A DNA stretch of 64,000 bases. Source: CBDBES01 sp965204465. Its GTDB lineage: Bacteria; Spirochaetota; Leptospiria; Turneriellales; CBDBES01. Of the stretch, positions 1 to 9,241 are shown piece after piece. Location of the stretch: positions 124,001 through 188,000 of the forward strand of contig OZ241995.1 in assembly GCA_965204465.1 (NCBI GenBank), written 5' to 3'. Under the pieces are notes generated by a model. That model had not been told where the DNA came from. It saw nothing but the letters and a program-made list of their open reading frames with translations, and searched no databases. Within the stretch, counting starts at the first letter, position 1, and each line of letters starts with the position of its first letter. Position numbers and translations under genes: made by a program.

Positions 1-1024
1 GCCTCATTTTTAAAGGACCTCTGCCTTCAATGGAATGAATTACAGATCGGAATAATAGATCATTTATTGAGTTTTCATTTTTAAATTTGATCTCTTTTTT
101 TTGGGGATGGATATTCACATCTATTTCTTGTGGATCTATTTGTAAAAATAAGAATGCTATTGGAAATCTTCCAGGGGGCATTAGCTCTCCATAGGCCCTT
201 TTGAACATGCCAACAAGCCTCTTGTATTGTACAATTCTACGATTTACAAAAAAACGGATCATAGATGCATTGCTTTTGTAAAAAGTGAAATTTGAAATAT
301 ATCCTTCTATTTTAGATATTGCCTGTCCCGTAGAATTACCTTCATAATACAGGGGCATCATAGAGTCTAAAAAATTTTTAGAAAAAATATCTCTTATACG
401 CTGTGATAAATTTTCGGCCTTATTCAAGCGCATCACAGATTCTTTATTCAAACTATAGTTAAAAGAAATATTGGGATACCCCAGCGCAAAATCGGTAACT
501 AATTCATTTAACTTCTCTTTGATCATGGGAATATTTTTTTGAAATTCTTTTCTTACGGGGACATTATGAAACAGATCAGAAACGATGATTCTTGTGCCAG
601 AGGGAAGAGAACTAATAGAAGTAGAAGAGGCCTCTCCTTGGATGCAGTTTATTTGATGGGCCAGAACAGAATTTCTTGCCTTACTCTCTAGTAATATATT
701 AGAAACGGAAGCGATCGCACCCAATGCTTCTCCTCTGAAGCCTAAAGACTGCAATTGGTATAGGTCTTCTACTTTTCTTAATTTACTGGTGGCAAAACTT
801 TGAATGGCAAGTGGAATATCATCTTTAAAGATACCAATGCCGTTATCTCTAACCTGTATACTTCCAAATCCATTTTCCCTTACAGATATATCTATTTGGT
901 CTGCGCCTGCATCCAGAGAATTTTCGATCAACTCTTTTAGAACAGAGGAGGGGTTTTCAATTACTTCTCCCGCTGCAATCTGAGAAATTAGGCTCTTAGG
1001 TAAGGTATGTATCACACAACCCAT
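1..1024 (-). CDS. mutL: DNA mismatch repair protein MutL, N-terminal part (cut by window edge)
   Basis: MutL couples mismatch recognition by MutS to downstream repair and is a GHKL-type ATPase. Translating the minus strand from the ATG at 1024 gives the classic N-terminus: an SQIAAGEVIENP block, KELIENSLDAGA (Mg/ATP-binding Glu/Asn), DNGIGI, FATSKL, GFRGEAL and GTRIIVSDLF. About 341 codons are present, covering the ATPase and transducer domains. The C-terminal dimerisation domain lies beyond base 1. The start fits the family, which begins only a few residues before the conserved Ile/Leu. It is the last gene of a minus-strand run and follows the exported-protein gene by about 50 bp. Confidence 0.95.
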   Translation of the reverse strand, partial: MGCVIHTLPKSLISQIAAGEVIENPSSVLKELIENSLDAGADQIDISVRENGFGSIQVRDNGIGIFKDDIPLAIQSFATSKLRKVEDLYQLQSLGFRGEALGAIASVSNILLESKARNSVLAHQINCIQGEASSTSISSLPSGTRIIVSDLFHNVPVRKEFQKNIPMIKEKLNELVTDFALGYPNISFNYSLNKESVMRLNKAENLSQRIRDIFSKNFLDSMMPLYYEGNSTGQAISKIEGYISNFTFYKSNASMIRFFVNRRIVQYKRLVGMFKRAYGELMPPGRFPIAFLFLQIDPQEIDVNIHPQKKEIKFKNENSINDLLFRSVIHSIEGRGPLKMR

Positions 1025-1071
1025 ATCTTTTTGACTTTTAAATATATATGGGCTTCTAAGAGATATGTTTA

Positions 1072-1731
1072 CTATACATTTAGAAAATCCACCCATTCTC
1101 CATGTGTCTTACAATGGGCATGTATCCTTATGGTATCTCCTTTTTTTACATCTTTGGGCAAAGCAACTAAATAGATCGTATTCTTACCGCTATCTTTAGT
1201 AATATCTTTCCCATTTAAAGCAATATAATCCCCATTATCATATTCACCTCTATTAGGCCAGCTGGAATAATTGCTTTGGAGTTCATCTTCATTTCCCATA
1301 TTCGATGATCTACGTATCCTTATCCAATTATACCAATGCCCTTCATAATTTTTAGAATCATCTTTAGGGGCATTTGGATGTTTAGCGTATCCTTTAGAAG
1401 GATCTCCCCACATAATGGGTAAATATCCCTGGGGTATTTTTAGAGGACCTATTTGAGGAACATAGGGCAGATGTTTCCCAATATGTTTCTTTACTCCGTC
1501 AGGACCATTTATATCTTTCAGGTATGTCTTGGGTATAGCACCCTGGTTGCCTCTGGTTTTGTTGAACCAAACAGAATCCCATTCAGAAGGCTTTTTAAAA
1601 GGAACCGCCAGAAGGCCATCTTTTTTTTGCCATTTGCATTGAGTAACCGTTGGTAAAAGAACCATTGCCCCTGTATAAGAAGCTAAATTTTTTAGGAAAT
1701 CTTTTCTATTCGATTTTGTTTTACTAGACAT
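1072..1731 (-). CDS. Exported protein with Tat-like/lipoprotein signal, unknown function
   Basis: 219 aa. I do not recognise the family. The N-terminus has SNRKDFLK followed by a hydrophobic stretch and LLPTVTQC. This resembles a twin-arginine-like signal (RK variant of S-R-R-x-F-L-K) and ends in a Cys that could be a loose spirochaete lipobox (residue about 32). The mature part is rich in Trp, Tyr, Gly and His (GHWYNWIRIRRSS) and ends with IRIHAHCKTHGEWVDF, where the two His and one Cys suggest a possible metal or redox site. That last point is inference only. It lies between a truncated small ORF and mutL. The Tat assignment is weak because the second Arg is replaced by Lys. Confidence 0.6.
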   Translation of the reverse strand: MSSKTKSNRKDFLKNLASYTGAMVLLPTVTQCKWQKKDGLLAVPFKKPSEWDSVWFNKTRGNQGAIPKTYLKDINGPDGVKKHIGKHLPYVPQIGPLKIPQGYLPIMWGDPSKGYAKHPNAPKDDSKNYEGHWYNWIRIRRSSNMGNEDELQSNYSSWPNRGEYDNGDYIALNGKDITKDSGKNTIYLVALPKDVKKGDTIRIHAHCKTHGEWVDFLNV

Positions 1732-1759
1732 TGACTGCCACCTCTGATCAGATTTTATC

Positions 1760-1987
1760 TTATACTATGCAGAAGATGCATTGACAAGATATTCTATACC
1801 ATAACAAAAAGAAAACAAAAAATATAAAGTCAATTCCTTTTTTTCTTTTATAAATATTTTTTGGGGTAAGGTCAGTTTCCATAAGCCTTCTTAATCTATC
1901 AAGATCAAGAGGCATGGCATTCTTAGCTTTCTCCAGTGCCAGTTTGTTATCAATAGATAACAGAGGTAGCTTTTCATATAATGGCAT
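1760..1987 (-). pseudogene. Small gene fragment running into an IS-end-like sequence
   Basis: A 75-codon frame. The first about 40 residues look like real coding sequence (MPLYEKLPLL, LDLDRLRRLMETD), but the frame then reads straight through TGACCTTACCCC on the minus strand. The same 12-mer forms the ends of the inverted repeat at 10214-10257. The remainder (IDFIFFVFFLLWYR) is AT-rich filler. I read it as the 5' end of an unidentified gene cut by a mobile-element end. It lies between nuoE and the exported-protein gene, where other complex I genes might otherwise be expected. Confidence 0.35.
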
Positions 1988-2038
1988 TCTAATTTTACTG
2001 GGGGAAAAGGAATGATCATCATTATTTTTTATAGACTC

Positions 2039-2584
2039 TTAACTATTTTTTTTTAATTCATCCAGAATATTTTCTACCTTCTCAGGAGTAAGGTTTTCGT
2101 GATAATCATGATTGATCATCATTACAGGGGCTTTATCACATCCGGCCAGACATTCCTGGGTTCTGGTATAGCAAAACAAACCTTCCGGATCAGACTCGCC
2201 AGGTTGAAGACTTAATTTCTTTTGAATGCACTCCTCTATTTGATCACCCCCCATCATCCAGCAACTTATATTATAGCATACCTTTATATGATATTTTCCG
2301 ATTGGTTGCCTATGAAAGCCTTCATAAAAACTGATCACCCCAGATACCCAGGCAGGAGATACCCCTGCCCTCTCTGCGATATACGGAATAGAAGCCTCTG
2401 GAATATATCCCTCTTCCTCCTGTACTAAATGAAGCGACCATATCACAAGAGAACTTCTATGCGGGAATTTCTTTTCAAGTCTTTGAAATTCTTTTTCCAC
2501 ATTGTCGGAGAATTTATAACCAACTTTCATCTTATCATTTGATCTATCACCATCCAGGATAATATTTTCCTCTTTATCTGTCAT
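2039..2584 (-). CDS. nuoE: NADH-quinone oxidoreductase subunit E (24 kDa, 2Fe-2S)
   Basis: NuoE is part of the NADH-oxidising module of complex I and carries cluster N1a. The four ligands are visible as C-x4-C (CYNISC) and C-x3-C (CLAGC). The thioredoxin-like fold is preceded by the usual helical domain (LVQEEEGYIPEASI, AERAGVSPAWVSGVISFY). The frame is open further upstream to 2692, but that part only overlaps nuoD. The ATG at 2584 gives a 4-base ATGA overlap with the nuoD stop and a normal length of 181 aa, so I chose it. It is the last gene of nuoC-D-E; nuoF does not follow. Confidence 0.93.
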   Translation of the reverse strand: MTDKEENIILDGDRSNDKMKVGYKFSDNVEKEFQRLEKKFPHRSSLVIWSLHLVQEEEGYIPEASIPYIAERAGVSPAWVSGVISFYEGFHRQPIGKYHIKVCYNISCWMMGGDQIEECIQKKLSLQPGESDPEGLFCYTRTQECLAGCDKAPVMMINHDYHENLTPEKVENILDELKKNS

Positions 2585-3837
2585 CCATCTAATTCTCCTG
2601 CAATCACATTCAGGGAACTCATGATCGCAATAGAGTCTGCAAGCAGGGCGCCTTTTACCTGTTCCGGATAGGATTGATAATACCAAAAACAAGGCCTCCT
2701 TACATGCACTCTCCAGGGAGATTTGCCGCCCCGCGAAATAATGGAAAAACCAAGCTCCCCATTCGCAGCCTCTGTAGAAAAATAATTTTCTCCGATAGGT
2801 ACTTCTATTCCATGCATTATGATCTTGAAATGATAGATCAGGTCTTCCATGGACTCATAAACCTTTTTCTTTTCCGGTAATACAATATGAGGCAGATCTG
2901 CATGATGCGATCCTTCCGGTATATTATTTACCAATTGCTTTAAAATAATAAGCGACTGATTCATCTCTTCCATTCTTACCAGAAAACGATCATACACTGA
3001 ACCATCCATACCTATCGGAATATCAAATTTCACCTGATCATAGAACATATACGGATCATGCGATCTTATATCAAGATCAAAACCAGTAGCTCTTAAATTA
3101 GGCCCAGTAAAACCATATTCAAGAGCCCTCTCTTTACTGATCTTTCCTATTCCTTTTGTGCGGTCGTGAAAAATTCTGGACTTTGTCAATAGGCGATGTG
3201 TTTCATTCAATACCTTAGGAAAAGTTCTTATGAAATATTTTACATCTTTTGCAAATTCCGGATAAATGTCTCTTTCCAATCCACCCACACGGCAAAATGT
3301 ATTTGTCAAGCGCGCTCCAGTCATTTTATCTAAAATATCATATACCTCCTCTCTTTTATGAAACATATATAGAAAAGAAGCGAATGCCCCCAGATCGACT
3401 CCTAATATCCCCATAGAGATGATATGATCAATGATGCGGGATAATTCTGAAATGATCATCCTGACTACGGTTACCTTAGGAGGTACCTCAATACCTAAAA
3501 GACTTTCCACTGCCAAGACCCATCCAATATTATTCATCGGGGTGGAAATATAATTCATACGATCCGTACAGACTTGAAATTGATTATAATCATAGGTTTC
3601 TCCTAATTTCTCAAAACAACGATGTACATATCCGATGACAACATTGCAGCTTTCTATCCTTTCACCGTCTAATACTAAATGGTTTTCTAATATACCATGT
3701 GTGGCAGGATGAGAAGGCCCCAGATTGATGAACATTTTGCCATCTTCCATATCTTTTATGTCAGCTCCTGGATATTTTGCCTTAAGCCAGTCTGTCTTTT
3801 CAGTTTGAGGTATTTTATGGTCCATTGGTTTTTGCAT
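2581..3837 (-). CDS. nuoD: NADH-quinone oxidoreductase subunit D (49 kDa)
   Basis: 418 aa, normal length for NuoD, the peripheral-arm subunit that forms the quinone-binding pocket together with NuoB. Family signatures are clear: FINLGPSHPATHG near the N-terminus, GYVHRCFEKLGE, CTDRMNYISTPMNN, GARLTNTFCRVGG, TGPNLRATG and the C-terminal block ending in SLNVIAGELDG. The His of PSHPATHG, implicated in quinone binding, is present. It starts 5 bases after the nuoC stop and overlaps nuoE by 4 bases, so the three genes are almost certainly co-transcribed and co-translated. Confidence 0.97.
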   Translation of the reverse strand: MQKPMDHKIPQTEKTDWLKAKYPGADIKDMEDGKMFINLGPSHPATHGILENHLVLDGERIESCNVVIGYVHRCFEKLGETYDYNQFQVCTDRMNYISTPMNNIGWVLAVESLLGIEVPPKVTVVRMIISELSRIIDHIISMGILGVDLGAFASFLYMFHKREEVYDILDKMTGARLTNTFCRVGGLERDIYPEFAKDVKYFIRTFPKVLNETHRLLTKSRIFHDRTKGIGKISKERALEYGFTGPNLRATGFDLDIRSHDPYMFYDQVKFDIPIGMDGSVYDRFLVRMEEMNQSLIILKQLVNNIPEGSHHADLPHIVLPEKKKVYESMEDLIYHFKIIMHGIEVPIGENYFSTEAANGELGFSIISRGGKSPWRVHVRRPCFWYYQSYPEQVKGALLADSIAIMSSLNVIAGELDG

Positions 3838-3842
3838 GAACG

Positions 3843-4595
3843 TTATTCCTCTAAAAGATGTTCCTCTAAGAGATCCTGTATCAAATAATCTTCCCCAATT
3901 CCTTTCAATGGAAAATCTTTTCGTAGTGGATGCCCCTTATATTCATCTGGCATTAAAATGCGTTTTAAATTAGGGTGGCCTTCAAATTCAAGCCCCATTA
4001 GATCGAATACTTCTCTTTCTGGCCAATCAGCACCTATCCATAGAGGTACTAAAGAAGGTATTTTCTCATCTTCATCTACTGGAACAATGATCCTGAGTTT
4101 CAGTCCTGTATATTTTTCATTCTGATCGAAAAGATAACCAGGCAATGATCTGAGAAGATAGATCATTTGAAATCTTTTCCCCTGGTTTTTTTCCATATCT
4201 GACTTTTCAGGAGAATTTAAAAAATCAGCTGCCGTTAGATCCAGTAAAAAACTATATCTCATGACAGGGTCTGTCTTTAAAAAATGCATTATATCTAATA
4301 GGTTCTTTCTTTTTACCCATACAGTAGGAATGTCTACTCTGACAGGATGCAAAGAATCTTTTAATAAAGGATGCTTTTCCCATTCAGTCAATACTTCCCC
4401 TTTTGGTTCTTCAGGTGGTTTTGATCCTGATAAATATTCAGGCCATTCTATGAAATAAATGAAATCTTTAAATTGTTCATGAGCGGCCAGATGACCCTTT
4501 TGTTTGTTCCACAATTCTATATGGCTTTCTTTTATAAAAGAAGGCCTTTCTTTATTTTGATCTGTTTTCCAATCAATCTTGCGCAATACATTCAT
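3843..4595 (-). CDS. nuoC: NADH-quinone oxidoreductase subunit C (30 kDa)
   Basis: 250 aa. The C-terminal half carries the NuoC signature: WPEREVFDLMGLEFEGHPNL, RILMPDEYKGHPLRKDFPL. The N-terminal half, including TVWVKRKNLLDIMHFLK and LLDLTAADF, matches the 30 kDa fold. It is the first gene of the nuoCDE run. The about 220 bp upstream contain no nuoA or nuoB, so this complex I operon is split or rearranged. The N-terminal about 60 residues (IDWKTDQNKERPSF onward) are longer than in short NuoC proteins. Confidence 0.93.
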   Translation of the reverse strand: MNVLRKIDWKTDQNKERPSFIKESHIELWNKQKGHLAAHEQFKDFIYFIEWPEYLSGSKPPEEPKGEVLTEWEKHPLLKDSLHPVRVDIPTVWVKRKNLLDIMHFLKTDPVMRYSFLLDLTAADFLNSPEKSDMEKNQGKRFQMIYLLRSLPGYLFDQNEKYTGLKLRIIVPVDEDEKIPSLVPLWIGADWPEREVFDLMGLEFEGHPNLKRILMPDEYKGHPLRKDFPLKGIGEDYLIQDLLEEHLLEE

Positions 4596-4816
4596 AAGGC
4601 CAAAAGAATAATTTAAGATGCTTCTTATAGTCTTTTTTCTGATATAATGATAAATTATATCTAAAAATTATGAGCGAAAAAAAATATAAAAAGGCTTATA
4701 TTTATAGTATGAATAATGCCTGAGATGATGGAAAAGAAGGGTAAAAATGATTTTGAAAAAACTGAACGTTTGTTATTGAAGTCTGACTAGTTAGGCCTTA
4801 TTAAGATCATTATTAT

Positions 4817-5449
4817 TTATAGGACGAATCTGAATGTAAATCCGCCAGAGATAGTATATCCGATCACATTTTGAATACTGCTTGCATTATTTGGTATCAC
4901 AGTATCCGTTACTAATTTAGAATTGGAGATATTATTTTTCCCTAGTAATCCCGCTTCTAAAAAAAAACGAAATATTTCTTTTCCAAAAGCAATTCCTAGT
5001 AAAACGTGGTATCGTATCCCTTTGAGTTTACGGCTACCTATTATGGCAGAAAATAAAAAATCCATATCGTTTATTTCATCATATCCAATTCCTGTTTTTA
5101 AATATGGTTTGGCCCAAAAATGAAGATCAAATAAAGTCTTAAATTCTAACCCCACACTATAACCACTGGTAAAAGAAGTGGTGAAATTCGTTACGGATGA
5201 ATTACCAGAACTCAATACCCATTGATAATCAAAAAAAAGCCCTCCGCTTAATTCTATGAATGAGAGGATATTAAACCCTACATTACCTACTGCTCCAATG
5301 CTGGGTCCTAAGGCAAAATATTCTTTATTTTCTGTGGATAATATATTTACAAAAGAAGGCTTAATATCTAATTCTAAATAAATGGAATATAATTTTTCTG
5401 TTTTAAAAAAAAATGCTATGAATATAAAAATATATAATATTTTTTTCAT
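4817..5449 (-). CDS. Probable outer-membrane beta-barrel protein, unknown function
   Basis: 210 aa from the ATG at 5449 (a TTG six codons upstream is less likely). It has a signal peptide (MKKILYIFIFIAFFF, then KLYS) followed by alternating amphipathic strands rich in Gly, Tyr and Phe. The last residues GGFTFRFVL end in an aromatic/hydrophobic pattern typical of barrel C-termini. No family is recognised. It stands alone between nuoC and tgt with non-coding gaps of about 220 and 230 bp. I saw nothing notable in the gap 5450-5681. Confidence 0.6.
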   Translation of the reverse strand: MKKILYIFIFIAFFFKTEKLYSIYLELDIKPSFVNILSTENKEYFALGPSIGAVGNVGFNILSFIELSGGLFFDYQWVLSSGNSSVTNFTTSFTSGYSVGLEFKTLFDLHFWAKPYLKTGIGYDEINDMDFLFSAIIGSRKLKGIRYHVLLGIAFGKEIFRFFLEAGLLGKNNISNSKLVTDTVIPNNASSIQNVIGYTISGGFTFRFVL

Positions 5450-5681
5450 AGTAGTCCTATAGTGCAAGATGCCTCAATAAAACAGGTTACAAATATCCAT
5501 CATTGTATAAAACATGATAGAATATAATCAAATACAGAAACTGACCCAGGTGTAACTTTTATTTAGACCATATTGTATTTCAAAAATATACAATTCTTTT
5601 GAAAAAATATATTATGATTTAAAATTCCAAGAACAATATTTAGATTTTTAGAAACTCTATCCTAAAAGATTCTGTCTAAGT

Positions 5682-6809
5682 TTAGAGTCTTTGATTGGAA
5701 TATACTTTAGAATAACGATTCCGCATCTCTTCAAAATGACCATTTAAAATGGATTCTCTTATATTCTTCATCAGATCAAACATGAAATGCAGATTATGAT
5801 AAGTGGACAATATATAAGCCAATATTTCATTAGACTTCTGCAAATGCCTTAAATAAGCCCTGGAATATTTTTTGCAAATTCTGCAACCGCATTCAGGATC
5901 AATGGGGATTTCACTATTAGAATATTTTTGATTCCTTATATTTATTTTTCCTTCCGAAGTAAATAGCTGGCCATTCCTTGCATTTCTGGTGGGTAGTACA
6001 CAGTCAAACATATCCACCCCCAAAGAAACAGAATGAAATATTTCCATTACAGAACCAACCCCCATTAGATACCTGGGGCGATCGTGTGGGAGTTCTTTAG
6101 TGACCGTTTTCAAGGCCTTCAACATTTCTGTGCTCTTTTCCCCTACTGAAAAGCCGCCTATGGCAAAGCCTTCTACCTGATAATTTCTTAAAAAATCACA
6201 AGCTATTTTTCGCATCTCAATATCAACCCCCCCCTGTATGATCGGAAATAATGTTTGGGATTCATTTTGTTTATTTTCATGGAAGTGGGAAAAAGATGCA
6301 TCAAACCATTTATGAGTGCGTTCTAAAGAAACTTTTAGACGATCTCTGGAAGCAGGATAGGGAGGGCAGTCGTCAATGGGCATTAAAATATCGCTACCCA
6401 TCCATTTTTGGATATCCAATACCTTTGAGAAACTAAAATGATGCATACTCCCATCCAGATGAGAACGAAAAATTACGCCATCGTCCGCAAATTTAACTAA
6501 TTTAGATAATGAAAAAGCCTGGTATCCACCTGAATCAGTTAGAACTCGATGAGGCCATGAAATAAAATGGTTTAACCCATTGAATTTTTTTAAAATATCT
6601 GTACCAAGACGCAGATAAATGTGATAAGTATTGGCAAGTAATAATCTATAGCCAATATCTTCCAGATGATCCTGTTCCATTGCTTTTACAGAACCCTGCG
6701 TACCTACCGGCATGAACACAGGAGTATGGACGATCGTTTGGTCGGCAAAATTCAAGGTAGCCGCTCTGGCCTCTCCTAAGGAAGCATCGACTTTAAATGT
6801 AAATTTCAC
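5682..6809 (-). CDS. tgt: Queuine/preQ1 tRNA-guanine transglycosylase
   Basis: 375 aa, full length. Tgt exchanges guanine 34 for preQ1 in tRNAs with GUN anticodons, leading to queuosine. Visible motifs are the N-terminal HTPVFMPVGTQGSVK, LLANTYHIYLRLG, the substrate loop LTDSGGYQAFSL with its catalytic Asp, GGFSVGE, the second catalytic Asp in GVDMFDCVLPTRNARNG, and the zinc site C-x-C-x2-C (CGCRIC) with a downstream His. It is transcribed away from purD, with about 190 bp between the two starts. Confidence 0.97.
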   Translation of the reverse strand: MKFTFKVDASLGEARAATLNFADQTIVHTPVFMPVGTQGSVKAMEQDHLEDIGYRLLLANTYHIYLRLGTDILKKFNGLNHFISWPHRVLTDSGGYQAFSLSKLVKFADDGVIFRSHLDGSMHHFSFSKVLDIQKWMGSDILMPIDDCPPYPASRDRLKVSLERTHKWFDASFSHFHENKQNESQTLFPIIQGGVDIEMRKIACDFLRNYQVEGFAIGGFSVGEKSTEMLKALKTVTKELPHDRPRYLMGVGSVMEIFHSVSLGVDMFDCVLPTRNARNGQLFTSEGKINIRNQKYSNSEIPIDPECGCRICKKYSRAYLRHLQKSNEILAYILSTYHNLHFMFDLMKNIRESILNGHFEEMRNRYSKVYSNQRL

Positions 6810-6998
6810 TCTAAAACATCTTTTAAAAGCATCTTCATATTGTCTCTTAAATTAACAATACAACAAGCGCTTCTAAATCGATAAAACGTAGATCATAAAT
6901 ATTCTTTTTAGTGATCTTAAACAAAGATCGGTTTTTTTATGATGCATACAATTATAAATTAATATTTACAGAAAGAGTCTTAAAATAAAAAGGCTGCT

Positions 6999-8315
6999 AT
7001 GAGAATATTGGTATTGGGTGGTGGTGGAAGAGAGGCTGCTCTATACCAAGCTCTAAAGCAGAGTAAACTCGCAGAACATGTATATATCTCCCAGGAAAAT
7101 GGAGGCATTCCTAAGAGTGATCTGGCGCCTATAAATGATCCTTCTAAGTTTGAACATATTGCTGATTTTGTTAAAGAAAATGTAATTCAACTTATTATAG
7201 TTGGATCTGAAGTTCCTTTGGCAAAGGGGATTAAAAACTATTTTCTGCATTTTTTACCCCAGGTGATGTTGTTTGGTCCTAATCTTTCAAGCTCTCGTTT
7301 AGAGGCATCCAAATCATTCGCTGTAGAGTATATGATCCGGAATAATATTCCAACAGCCAAAACCCATATTTGTGATAATTTGAAAGATGCTATGGAAAAA
7401 ATAAGAGATCATACGTTACCCTTGGTTATTAAGGCAGACGGATTAGCCTCTGGTAAAGGAGTTAGCATACATTATAATCAAAAATCGGCATCCCAAGAAT
7501 TGAGTAAAATTTTTAATCAGAAAATTTACGGAACAGCGGGAGATAAAGTCTTATTACAGGAATTTTTAAGAGGAAGAGAGGCATCTCTGTTTGCCTTATG
7601 CAATGGTAAAGAGGCTATTTATCTGCCAACCGCTCAAGACTATAAGCCAGCTTTCGATGGAAATCAAGGACCAAATACGGGTGGAATGGGATCCTATTGC
7701 CCTGCCTCTGTTTTAAATGAAGGTCATGTAGGTTTTATACATCAAAATATAATGAAAAAAATACTGAAGGATTTTCAATATACAGGCATTCTATACATAG
7801 GTCTAATGATTCATTCGGAAAAAGCGGAGGATGTATCCGTTGTAGAATTCAATGTTAGATTTGGAGACCCTGAAACTCAATCTGTATTACCCATGCTAAA
7901 AGAAGATATACTGCCTTATTTACTATGGTCTTGTGGCAGAGAAGAATTCGTGCCTAAAATACAGAAAAATGGATTTCAATACATGCCACAAAAAACAGGA
8001 GCTTGCGTAAATGTAGTTATTGCTTCTAAGGGCTATCCTGGTAGACATGAAAAAAATATTTTTTTTGTTTTACCCGAAAAAATACCTAAAAACATACACA
8101 TCATTCATGCAGGTGATAAGGCTAAAAAAAATGGATATGAATCTAAAGGAGGAAGGATTCTGAGTATAGTGGGAAGGGGGATGAACCTGAATTCAGCTAA
8201 AAAAAATGTATATGATTTTATTCAGAGCATGAAAGAAAAAAATCGGCAAACTTTTGCAAAATTTCATTTTAGGATAGACATTGGAGCAGAATTTAATACT
8301 AAGGAGGATAACTGA
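6999..8315 (+). CDS. purD: Phosphoribosylamine-glycine ligase
   Basis: 438 aa ATP-grasp enzyme of purine biosynthesis (step 2: phosphoribosylamine + glycine + ATP to GAR). Motifs seen: N-terminal VLGGGGREAAL, the ATP-grasp segment LVIKADGLASGKGV, FLRGREASLFAL, NTGGMGSYCP and the metal/phosphate block FNVRFGDPETQSVLPML. The C-terminal part is divergent but complete. The plus-strand gene follows tgt divergently. Two unrecognised genes follow with 5 bp and overlapping spacing, so they probably share the transcript. Confidence 0.96.
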   Translation: MRILVLGGGGREAALYQALKQSKLAEHVYISQENGGIPKSDLAPINDPSKFEHIADFVKENVIQLIIVGSEVPLAKGIKNYFLHFLPQVMLFGPNLSSSRLEASKSFAVEYMIRNNIPTAKTHICDNLKDAMEKIRDHTLPLVIKADGLASGKGVSIHYNQKSASQELSKIFNQKIYGTAGDKVLLQEFLRGREASLFALCNGKEAIYLPTAQDYKPAFDGNQGPNTGGMGSYCPASVLNEGHVGFIHQNIMKKILKDFQYTGILYIGLMIHSEKAEDVSVVEFNVRFGDPETQSVLPMLKEDILPYLLWSCGREEFVPKIQKNGFQYMPQKTGACVNVVIASKGYPGRHEKNIFFVLPEKIPKNIHIIHAGDKAKKNGYESKGGRILSIVGRGMNLNSAKKNVYDFIQSMKEKNRQTFAKFHFRIDIGAEFNTKEDN

Positions 8316-8320
8316 ATCGT

Positions 8321-9241
8321 ATGTTCCCTCTATCAGAGATATATAAATACACAGATCAGAATTATCTTAGCTATGTCTGGAAGAAAACGCATTTTCTGAT
8401 CAATCCTCAAAAGCCAGATCAATTACAGTTCCTATGGGAACATATTATAAAGAATTTTAATCTGCATTCTTTTTTAAAAAAACTAGAAGAGAATGAAAAA
8501 AAAGCCTTTTTTGATCTTCTTTCTAATTATGGATATGTATCGCCTCAATCATATAGTCATCCGGATCTTCCTTTTGAAGTTTTAGAGAAGAAATCTATGT
8601 GGATTTTTAAACATCCTATAGAAGGGATTTTTATCCCACTTGAAATAATAAAAACACTCATGAAAGAAAAATTATTGCTTAAAAATAACTTTTTATTTTC
8701 TTTATTATTTAGACTCAAAATGAAGGATCAATATGACCTTGCCGTACTGTTAGAGAATCATTATGGAATATACCAACTACTCACCAGAGAAAACAATTCT
8801 TTGGATATGGCATTGGTATTGTATATTTGGTTCTTGAATATTTATCAAAAGAGCACCATTTTTAAACTCCAAAAGAAAAATAAAGGGGGCATCATTCCCT
8901 TTAGGTTTAAGCTACAGGATAAAAAAACTAAAATTCCGCCTATACTAAAAGAACCTAAAATTATATGGGACTATATGCATCAGCAATATCCTGATCTGCA
9001 TATTCCCATCAATAAATGGTATCATATCATGAAAGAGGGGAAAAAAGGATTCTACTATTCTTTATTATTATTAACTGAATGTAAAAAAGATATATGGGAC
9101 ATATTCGTAAATGGGTATCTTTTTCCTTTATCTAAAAAGGAAAAGAATCTACCCGATGAAATAAAAGTGATCACACCAAATGAAATATATAATTTAATGA
9201 AAAATAAGAATATTGCTATCAAAAAAAGGGAGATTCTATGA
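8321..9241 (+). CDS. Conserved-looking hypothetical protein
   Basis: 306 aa, not recognised. No signal peptide is evident. It is basic and rich in Leu, Phe and Lys, and mostly helical by eye (FNLHSFLKKLEENEKKAFFD). The region HPIEGIFIPLEIIKTLMKEK and repeated Leu/Phe patterns suggest a soluble helical-repeat fold, but this is a guess. It begins 5 bp after purD and its TGA overlaps the next gene's ATG by 4 bases, so it is translationally coupled to its neighbours. Confidence 0.7.
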   Translation: MFPLSEIYKYTDQNYLSYVWKKTHFLINPQKPDQLQFLWEHIIKNFNLHSFLKKLEENEKKAFFDLLSNYGYVSPQSYSHPDLPFEVLEKKSMWIFKHPIEGIFIPLEIIKTLMKEKLLLKNNFLFSLLFRLKMKDQYDLAVLLENHYGIYQLLTRENNSLDMALVLYIWFLNIYQKSTIFKLQKKNKGGIIPFRFKLQDKKTKIPPILKEPKIIWDYMHQQYPDLHIPINKWYHIMKEGKKGFYYSLLLLTECKKDIWDIFVNGYLFPLSKKEKNLPDEIKVITPNEIYNLMKNKNIAIKKREIL

